Source: Phaeosaccion multiseriatum
Taxonomy: Eukaryota; Ochrophyta, other classes
Length of the DNA stretch: 64,000 nt
Direction: 5' to 3'
NCBI GenBank assembly: GCA_965112735.1
Contig: OZ218957.1
Span: forward strand, 434,001 to 498,000
A program made the translations under genes and the position numbers. Each line of letters begins with the position of its first letter. The first letter of the stretch is position 1. The notes under the pieces were generated by a model. The model made no database searches, was not told where the DNA came from, and saw only the letters and a program-made list of their open reading frames with translations. Below are positions 55,869 through 64,000 of this stretch, one piece after another.

Positions 55869-57588
55869 CTAGTCCTCCTTCTTCCCCTGCTTTCCCACCC
55901 ACTCGGCGAACATCTTCACCCCGTACCCTGTGGCTCCACTCTTATCGTTCCACACTGGACCGGCAAGATCGACATGCATCCAAGGGGTCTTGTCCGTTAC
56001 AAACTCCTGCAAGAAGAGCGCGGCGGTGATGGAGCCGCCGTACCTCGAGCCGCAGTTCTTGTAATCGGCAATCATGCTCTTGAGCTCCTCCTTGTACTCC
56101 TTCGCCAGGGGCATGCTCCAAATCTTTTCCCCTGTCCGGGTGGCCGCTGTCTGCATGTCCCCTGAAAGCCCCTCGTTGGCGCTGTACACAGCCGCGTACT
56201 GCTTGCCCAGTGCCACGAGGCAGGCCCCCGTCAGCGTGGCACAGTCCACAATCGCGTCCACCTCGAGTTTCTCGGCGTAGATGAGCGCGTCGGCGAGGGT
56301 GAGGCGTCCCTCGGCGTCGGTGTTGATAATCTCAATGGTCTTGCCATTGGAGGCCGTGAGGACGTCTCCCGGACGCATGGCCTTGTCGCTCACCATGTTC
56401 TCACACGCTGCGATGATGAAGTGCGCCTCTACCCCGGGGGGCGCCGCGGCGGCCACAGCCTTGGCTGTCCCCAGCACAGCGCCTGCCCCGCCCATGTCGA
56501 ATTTCATAAGCTCTATCATACTGCCGGCCCCTGCCTTGATATTGTAACCGCCCGAGTCGAACGTAACGCCCTTGCCAACCAGGGCAACCTTCTTGTTCGC
56601 TTCCCCTCCTGCTGGTGGCTTGTACGTGAGATGGATGAATTCAGGTGGGACCACTCCTCCCTGCGCCACACCAAGGTAGGCTCCCATCCCGAGCTCTCTG
56701 CACTCCGCTTCGCTGAGGATGGTTACCTCCAGACACTCGTACTCCTCTGCCAGCTTACGGGCAGTGTCGGCCAGGGTAGCTGGGGTCAGGAAGTTGGGCG
56801 GGGCGTTGACCAGGTCCTTGCACAGCGCCACACCATCCGACGCACACCTTGCCGCGTCGACAATGCCCTTCACGCGCCCGTCTACGATGCCCTCGACGTT
56901 GAGCAGATCTAGCTTCTCTAATTGTACGTCAGGTTTGTCGTCTCCCTTGTAGCGAACATCCTTGTACAGCGCATCCATAAACTCTTGCACGCAGGCCGAG
57001 AGGTCGTTCTCCGAGATGCCGTCCGGCAGCACGACGCCCATGGTCTTGGCCTTTGTGGTGCCCGCCAAGGCCGCCAGCTGCTTGCCCAGGGACGTTGCGG
57101 CCTCAGCCGATCCAGCCTTGTCCTTCTCGCCACTCTCCTTGCCCAAGCCCACTACCGCCAGGCGACGAGCACTTTTGGAACTCGGGGTCAAGGTGTTGAC
57201 GCTGCTGCCCGCCGCGCCCTTGAAGTCGTCCATCTTTATGAGGGAGAGCGTCAGTAGCTCCTCGTCGTCGACGCTGCTCTTGGCGGAGTCGCTTAGCACC
57301 GCTCCAGCCTCTATGTCCTTGTCCTTGTCGGCTTCTTGTTGGAAGGCCGTGACCACCATCAGGTCTCCCGTCCACGACTCTTTCTTGGACACACCGATGC
57401 TTGCCTTGTTGCTGGGCGTGTAGGTGAGCTCCCCGAAGCCGAGGTGGGGCACAGGTTTTGGCACATGATCGCCGCCGCTCGCCGCCGCCTTGGTGACAGT
57501 GCGGCTGAGCGCTCGCCGTGCCCCAAAGGACGGGAACCCCGCGCCAACCAAGAACGCCCTACCCTACTCGTGAGATGTGGAGGAAGAG

Positions 57589-57619
<31 letters not shown>

Positions 57620-57784
57620 GAGGAGAAAAAGTGAGACAGTGCAACATGAGTGCAGAAAGTGTAGAAAGGAGAGAGAAAGAAGATATTGCAGCAGAAAACG
57701 AGAGCGGTCCTGCCCCCCTCCTATGGTATCCCCCCTCACCTTGAGAGGCGCCGAGAGCAGAAACAGCATCGAAGAAGCCCTCAT
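55869..57784 (-). CDS. LAP: Leucyl aminopeptidase, peptidase family M17
   Basis: Exon 1 (57784-57740) and exon 2 (57563-55869) give 579 aa. The N-terminus (MRASSMLFLLSAPLKGRAFL) is hydrophobic then basic and could be a targeting peptide; family members without one are about 500 aa. The substrate-binding N-domain precedes the catalytic domain, which keeps the metal and catalytic residues: VGKGVTFDSGGYNIK (first Lys, Asp and the second Lys), MKFDMGGAGAVLG, and the family signature NTDAEGRL with its Asp, Glu and Arg. The C-terminal part (YGGSITAALFLQEFV, WMHVDLAGPVW, ATGYGVKMFAEWV) is complete. M17 enzymes are di-metal homohexamers that remove N-terminal residues, including Cys-Gly during glutathione turnover. 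The single-exon catalytic region is unusual for this intron-rich window. The exon 1 assignment is supported by phase only. Confidence 0.94.
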
Positions 57785-58644
57785 TTCGCTAATGAGGGAG
57801 GGGCGGAGGGGAAGGGAAAGGGAATGACGGAGGGGAAACCTGCATTTGAATGGATGGAATCCTATCGATCAGCAACTTTAGCTGTTCGCTCACGTCTTGT
57901 GTCGCTATGCATGTGGGAAGAGGCAAGAGATCGGGGAGCGGGGCGTCGCCCATGACGAAGCAGACCTCCGTGTTGGCTCGGAGGGGCGAGCAAAGTTTCG
58001 GAATATCGGCCAGGTACGGCGGACGGAGGGTCGGGAGGAAGCCGTCTCACTGGTCGTGGTGTTGGGAGGAAGGAGGAGGAAAGCGAGGAGGACAAGGCCG
58101 AGGAGAGCATGAGGGGGGAAAGGCGGCGGCAGAGAGGAAGGCGCGCAGGGTCTTGCCCTCCGCTTCTGCTCCATTCGTCTCCCTCCCTTCTGCCTCTCTC
58201 TTGCCGACGGAATGACGAGCGAGGGAAGGTTGAAAGGGGGTGCAACGTACATACCCCCCGCTTTCGGCCCTCCTCGCTCTGTCATCCCACCCATCTCCAT
58301 CTCTCTACGCCTCCCTCTCTCAACGCCTGTGCTCGAACTGCTCATTGGCCTCTTGGGCCTGCTGCACATGCATACGTGGCATGGCGGCCACACCCTACAA
58401 GCAATGCCCCGACCCATCCCCCCGCTCATGATCACGCAATTACATGTTTTCCTGTATGTGCCACCATTTCACATCATCAGACACGTACGCACTACTGCAT
58501 GCGACGTCTGATGCACTCTTCTCCCTCATCACACTCTCTCCCCGTCTCAATTCCTCCCTCTTCCGCACTCCCCACCTCCGCCACCTACCATATCCACACA
58601 CCTTTTTGTACCCCTTCCCCACCCCTCTCTCTCGTCTCTGTCAG
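57785..58644. other. Upstream region of aminopeptidase and 5' part of calcium ATPase gene
   Basis: This holds the divergent promoters and probably the first exon(s) of the ATPase. The first identified ATPase exon needs two bases from a preceding exon, which I could not place. The stretch before 58645 is C/T-rich, as expected of an intron end. The frame upstream of 58645 is open back to about 58109 but reads like non-coding Ser/Pro/His sequence. Confidence 0.45.
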
Positions 58645-61600
58645 GGACCTCCTCACAATCAACGAGGATGGGCTGTCGGCCGACAATCTCCGCTGCCTGA
58701 GAGAGTTCGGGGGAGTGGCTGAAGTGGCCGACCTCTTGGATACAGATCTCAGCAAAGGTCTACCCAAGGATGACAACACAGAGGTGAGGGAGGGAGGGAG
58801 GGAAGGACGGAGGAACGAAGGAAAATGATGCTTCATGCCCCCCCCCCCCGTGTGTGTGCCTTCGGGAAGTGTATCCCCCCCCTCGACACTCGTGTCTCTC
58901 GCACCACCGGATGGTCAGCTTTTACTTTGCGGACGTGCTTAAGTAGTACGTAGGGACAGCTGTAATCACAAATCGCCTTCTTCTCCTTGCCCTCTCTCGT
59001 TTGCATCGTCTTCATTCACGTCCTCCCTCACCCACTCGATCCCTCCCTCCCTCCTTACTTAACCCCCGCTACCATAATCACATGCACATTCACCCACCAC
59101 ACCACACCACACCGCAGCAACGCACCAAGGAGTTCGGCTCAAACTTCATGCCCACTCCGGACCCCCTGACCTGGTGGTCGCTCTTCGTCGCGGCTTTCGA
59201 TGACGCCACAGGTGCTCTTGCGTCTTGCGGCATTGACAACGTCTTCTTCATCTCTCCCACTCTATACAAAGCCCTACCCACCCTTGCCTTTCTCTCTTCT
59301 CTCATTGCCCATCTTGCGTACCTGCTCCCCCTCCTCCTCATCCACCTCCTTCGTTGTCGTCGCCAGTGATCATCCTCATTGTGAGCGCATTCGTGTCCCT
59401 CGCGGTGGGGTTTTATGGAGATCCGGCCAAGGTGGGTGTGATGCGACAAGGGCACAAGTGGGGCTGCGGCAGGGCAGGCATGCCTTTCGTGGTGTGTTAT
59501 GAAGGTCAACAGAGAGCAGAGCAGGCATGCATTGCGTGTGTCATTGAGGCCCATGAAGCGAGGTCGCAGAAGGAGAGCGTGGAGACAGAGAGAAGAGAGA
59601 GAGAGAGAGACAGAGAAGAGGGAGAGATGCAAAGAGACGGAGAGAAGAGAGAGAGAGGAGCAGGAGGAGGAGGAGGAGGAGGAGAGGGACAGGCGAGATG
59701 GGAGGGGGGGTTGGGGAGGACCCCAATCGCGAGGAGGAGCACTTCCCCCGCATTCCAACCTAAGCCTGTCTTTCGCATGTGAATTGAAATCGAATCTTGG
59801 ATTCCCCCCTTGCCCTCTTGCCCTTGCATGTGTGTGTGCGTTCGTGCGTGTGTGTGCGTGCGTGTGTCTATCTCTCTCTCTCTCTCTCTCGCTGTGTGTG
59901 TGTGTGTGTGTGCGTGCGTGTTGGCAGGGCTGGATCGAGGGGGCGGCCATCTTAGTGGCGGTGCTCGTGGTGGCGGTGGTGACGGCCACCAACGACTACT
60001 CCAAGGACCAGCAGTTTAGAGCCCTCAATGAAGTGAGGGACAACATTCTCGTCAAGGTCATTCGTGCCGGCAACCACGCCGAAGTGTCAACACGCGAACT
60101 TACAGTTGGCGATCTGGTGCTGCTGGAGTGTGGGGACAAGATCCCCTGCGACGGTGTGCTTGTGCGAGGCTCAGATGTGAGAGTGGATGAGTCCTCGCTC
60201 ACAGGGGAGGCGGAGGAGGTTCGAAAGGTCCCGAGTGAGCAGAGCGACGGAGCCCCCATCGACAGCAATGGAGGAGGGGGAGGAGATCCCTTCTTGCTGT
60301 CCGGGTGTGTGCTCACGGCCGGGCATTGCAGCATGATGGCGATAGCGGTAGGTGCAGAGAGCCGTTGGGGGCGCATAAAGGCCAAGCTCTCGGACGACCC
60401 TTCAGACACTCCTTTACAGGAGAAGCTTGACTCCCTGGCTGGGCTGATTGGCTACGTGGGTATGGGGGCAGCGGCGGCGACGTTCTGTGCCACCATGGCC
60501 ATCCATTTGATGGACCCAGAGAGGGTGATTGATAGCGAGCACTTGGGAGAGAAGGTGGACACTCTGTTCGAGCATGTGTTGCACGCTTTTATCATCGCGG
60601 TCACGATTGTGGTGGTGGCGGTGCCGGAGGGGCTTCCCCTGGCGGTGACCATTTCACTCGCCTACTCGACAAAGAAGATGCTAAAGGGTGAGTGAGGGAG
60701 TGAGTTGAGTGAATGAGTGAGTGCGTGAAGTGAGTGAGTGAGTGAAGTATGTGAGCGAGGGAGTGAGGGAGAGAAGTGAGTCTGTTGACGTGAGTCAGTT
60801 GACGTGATTGAGGGAAGTGAGTGAAGTGCGCGAGTGAGTCAGTGAGTGAGTGCGTGGGGCGTGGGGAAGAGGAGATGGACAAGGGGAAGGGGAGATGGAC
60901 TGCGACCTGACCCCGGCAGCAGCAGCGAGGAAGGGAGGAGGGGAGAGAGGTCAAAGGGAGGGAAGAGGAGGGTAGGCTGCCATCCTGAGGGAAGACGAGG
61001 GAATAGACTGTTTCTTCCACTCCCTCTTTGTGGGAGCAGCAGCGACAACAGGAGGGACACCGGTAAAGAGGAGGAAAGAGGCCGTTCTCTGTTACATGCC
61101 TCTCTCTTTGTCCTCGCATGCCTCTCTCTTTCTCTCTCGCTTTCTTTCTCTCTCACTTCTCTCTCTCTTTCTCTCTCTCGCTTTCTTTCTCTCCCTCTCC
61201 CTCGCTTTCTTTCTCTCTCTCTCCCTATCTCCCTCCTCTCTCGCCCGCTCGCTCTATCTCTCTCCACCCTCTGTCCTCGCGTGCCCTTTGTTTGCGGTCT
61301 TTTGTGTGGCGCAGACAACAATCTCATTCGTGTGTTGGCGGCGTGTGAAACGATGGGCAATGCGACCAACATCTGCTCGGACAAGACGGGCACGCTGACT
61401 GAGAACCGAATGACGGTAGTGACCGGCTGGTTTGCGGGGAGGAAGGGGGATGCGGATGGCATCCCGAGGTGAGGAGGAAAGAGAGATAGATGGAGAAGGA
61501 ATAGAGAGGGTGGAGGAGAGGAAGAGATAGGAGGGGAAGGGAAGGAGGGAGTTTATAGACTCATAGGAATCAACCTAATATTTACGTATGAGGGAAAGGG

Positions 61601-62060
61601 GGGCGAGATGGGAGAAGGAAGACAGAGAGGGAGGGGCAGAGAAGGAAGAGACACGAGGGAGACACAAACAGAGGTGGCGAGGAGGATAGTAGGCAGCAGC
61701 ACCCTTGATTCACAGAATGGCAGAGTGCGAGGGAGGAAGTGCAGAGAGAGGGGTATCTTGCTTTTCCCCTTTCCACACAGCAACGCACTCAAGCTCAAAT
61801 TCTGTTAGCACTGACACTCAAACTCTCTTTCCCTCTCTCTCTGTGCTCTTTTGTACGGCATGACAGACTGAGCGGCTCTGTGATGAATCACATCGCAACG
61901 GGAGTCGCTGTCAACACCACGGCCCGCCTTCGGACCGACGAGGATGGTGAGAAAAGGCCCCCTTATCCTCTTTCTCTTACGTGTGGATACTTAGCACAGG
62001 ACCCTTGTTTGAAGGAGATGGGGTGAGGGCGTCGATCTTCCCCTTGTCACAGCCCGCGTG

Positions 62061-62099
<39 letters not shown>

Positions 62100-64000
62100 G
62101 GTTGTTGATCTCTTTCTTTGTTCCCATTTTTTTATTCTCTTTTGTATGATTGAAAACTGCGCCACTGCCACTCTGCCCCACCCCCCCCACGCACACACAC
62201 CACACACACACACACACACACACGCACACACACACACACACACCACAGGCACTCAGTCGGTGATCGGCAGCAAGACGGAGGGCGCTCTGCTCGTCATGCT
62301 GCAGCAACTTGACATGGACTACCTTCATCTGAGGCAGGCAGTGGAGCCGGGCAAAGTGTTCACCTTCAGCAGCGTCAGGAAACGGATGAGCACTTTGGTG
62401 CCAATAGAAGGGTGAGGGAGAGAGGAAGAGGAGAGTGAGTGAGTGAGGGAGGGAGGGGAGACGGGGAGGGAGGGGAGACGTGGAGGGAGGGATGGAGGGA
62501 GGAAGGAATGGAGGGAGGGAGGGAGGGAGGGAGGGGAGGGGAGGGAGGGTAGGGCGGGTGGGGAATGGAGAAGGAATGTGTTGCGGACGAGATGCCTGGC
62601 CAGATAGATGGATAGATGGAGATAGACATCAGTTAGCTGACACTGCTGCACCTCCTCAATCAAACCATTGGTCCTCACCCCACACACCACCCACCCACCC
62701 ACCCACCCACCCCCTTGACTGTATTCTGAAACTGACATATGCAACCTGATGAAACTGTGTTACCTGCATGCAGGGGGAGGAAGATCCGCGTGTACTGCAA
62801 GGGAGCGGCGGAGATCGTGCTCGGTCTGTGCACACACGTGTTGGACACGAGCGGCAAGCCCAAGGTACGCTTCGTATCGTTTCGACCCCTGCCTCGCCAG
62901 AGCTGTGCGGAACTATAACCAATCGTACCACACGCTCTCTCTCTCTCTTCCTCTCATCCTGTCTCCCCCCCCCCCCTCTCTCTCTCTTATCTCTCTCTTC
63001 TCTCTGTCTCTCTCTTTCTCCCTCTCTTCTCTCTTTCTCTCTCTCTCTCCCCTCTCCTGTCCACAGCCCATGTCTGACACAGACCGCGAGGAGCTTGACA
63101 GCACCATTCAGAGCTTCGCAGGGGATGCACTTAGGGCCATCGCCATTGCACATGTTGACATCCCCATGGTGGACAATCTAGAGGTATATAGGGAGGACAT
63201 GGGGGGTTGGGGTGTGGGTGGACAGTGGAGGCATATAGGGAGGACAGGGTGGACATTATAGAGGTGTATGGGGAGGACAAGATGGACAATCTGGAGGTAT
63301 ATATGGGGGGTGGGTGGGTGGACACTCTAGAGGTGTATGGGGAGGACAGGGTGGACACTCTAGAAGTGTATTGAGACGTTCAGACAAGCAGACTTGGAGA
63401 AGAGACGAAAAGTTCTTCTCATGCTCCCTCTCTCCCCTCTCTCCCTCCCTCCCTCCCTCCCTCCCTCCCTCCCTCCCTCCCTCCCTCCCTCCCTCCCTTC
63501 CTCCCTCACCACCAGTCCTTATCCGTGGAGGAGGTTGAAAAGAACATGTGCTTCGACGCCGTGGTGGGCATCAAAGACCCCCTCCGTAAGGACGTCAAGG
63601 AAGCCGTACGGCAGTGCCAGGCTGCGGGCATAATGGTCAGGATGGTGACAGGAGACAATGCCGCGACGGCAAGGGCCATTGCCAAGGAGTGCGGCATCTT
63701 GACGGAGGGAGGGCTGGCCATTGAAGGGCCGGAGTTTCGGAAAATGTCACCTCAGGCACTGGTGAGTGAGTTTGGAGTTTCAAGTTTTGAGTCGGAGTGT
63801 GAGTGTGAGTGTGAGGTTCAGTTTGAGTTTGGATGGAACCCCTCCCCCCCCCCCCTCTCTCTCTATCCTTCGCGTGTTGCCCATCAAACGCTGCCGCCCG
63901 CTTCCTGCCGGCCACTCACTGCCGTCTAGCTAAGAATTGCTATCACTGTCCGCTGCCATCTCTTTGCTGACTTACGAACAACATTCAGGACGAGGCGCTC
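58645..64000 (+). CDS. P-type calcium ATPase, P2B (plasma-membrane/PMCA type), partial
   Basis: Exons 58645-58783, 59118-59211, 59367-59431, 59928-60687, 61315-61468, 61867-61946, 62249-62411, 62774-62864, 63067-63183, 63516-63761 and 63989 to the edge join in frame. The start is missing upstream and the C-terminal transmembrane half lies beyond 64000. Landmarks in order: [30 protein letters not shown] (M2); the actuator loop [12 protein letters not shown] with TGE; M4 with [20 protein letters not shown], where PEGLP marks the P2B class; [15 protein letters not shown] with the phosphorylated Asp; [10 protein letters not shown] and [14 protein letters not shown] in the nucleotide domain; and [19 protein letters not shown] in the P domain. 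The enzyme exports calcium from the cytosol across the plasma membrane or into vacuoles. Whether it has a calmodulin-binding tail cannot be seen here. Confidence 0.95.
60688..60865. repeat. GTGA array starting at an ATPase donor
   Basis: The intron after the exon ending at 60687 opens GTGAGTGAGGGAGTGAG and continues in GTGA-like units for about 170 bp. Confidence 0.85.
61094..61265. repeat. CT/TTTC pyrimidine array in ATPase intron
   Basis: Long CTCT and CTTT tract upstream of the acceptor of the DKTGT exon; it may act as an extended polypyrimidine tract. Confidence 0.8.
62058..62250. repeat. TTG and CA microsatellites in ATPase intron
   Basis: TTG units at 62060-62106 and a CA run at 62190-62243 that leads directly into the acceptor CACCACAG. 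Confidence 0.85.
63436..63508. repeat. CCCT tetranucleotide array before an ATPase exon
   Basis: CCCT units fill the region upstream of the acceptor at 63515. A 40-bp-scale repeat ([25 protein letters not shown]) runs through 63184-63370 of the same intron. Confidence 0.8.

Noticed and set aside
59499-60695. ATPase frame starting in the GA-rich region at 59499
   Set aside because: The Arg/Glu-rich N-terminal part is intron sequence. The real exon starts at 59928 after a good acceptor and continues the M2-M3 order of the family.
1-64000. tRNA, rRNA or snRNA genes
   Set aside because: I looked in spacers for the A/B-box and cloverleaf pattern and for known snRNA cores and saw none I could support. 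A covariance-model scan would be decisive.

Overview
This is nuclear DNA of a eukaryote, probably a unicellular one. Every conserved gene is broken by spliceosomal introns (up to 18 per gene), almost all GT-AG. The products include a cytosolic ribosomal protein, a nuclear-encoded mitochondrial ribosomal protein, MIC60 and an NME7-type axonemal protein. NME7 suggests a lineage that makes cilia or flagella at some stage. Coding sequence is GC-rich, proteins carry poly-Q, poly-S, poly-A and poly-G tracts, and introns are loaded with CA, GA, GTGA and CTC microsatellites. I would guess an alga or protist of the stramenopile/alveolate kind, but nothing here proves the lineage.

Layout. 0.9-2.4 kb (-): 5' part of a KH-domain gene, its 3' end off or unresolved at the left edge. 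2.4-4.05 kb: left arm of a long inverted duplication. 4.8-10.2 kb (-): DnaJ fused to a TMEM185-like membrane region. 10.4-11.7 kb (+): eL22. 12.5-13.8 kb (-): mitochondrial bL12. 14.2-18.9 kb (+): EF-hand/calpain protein that has lost all three catalytic residues. 19.7-20.6 kb: decayed 3' end of a second KH gene. 21.06-22.7 kb: right arm of the inverted duplication. 22.7-26.7 kb: a third, rearranged KH copy with two fold-back palindromes. 28.0-36.5 kb (-): MIC60 in 19 exons. 36.6-37.6 kb: CTAGGC-rich repeat block. 38.7-41.7 kb (-): mitochondrial carrier. 42.4-52.4 kb (-): a giant GT8 glycosyltransferase/multi-spanning membrane protein. 52.9-55.6 kb (+): NME7. 55.9-57.8 kb (-): M17 leucyl aminopeptidase. 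58.6-64 kb (+): P2B calcium ATPase, running off the right edge.

Most gene models below were built by hand. I joined exons at splice sites and required every junction to keep the reading frame, and all totals came out divisible by three. Three unrelated genes carry enzyme folds whose catalytic residues look lost: the calpain, the GT8 enzyme (DXD) and the first NDK domain of NME7. There is no operon logic, and neighbours are functionally unrelated. The most unusual DNA is the KH-gene family, dispersed as inverted duplications and palindromes around a block of four intact housekeeping-type genes.
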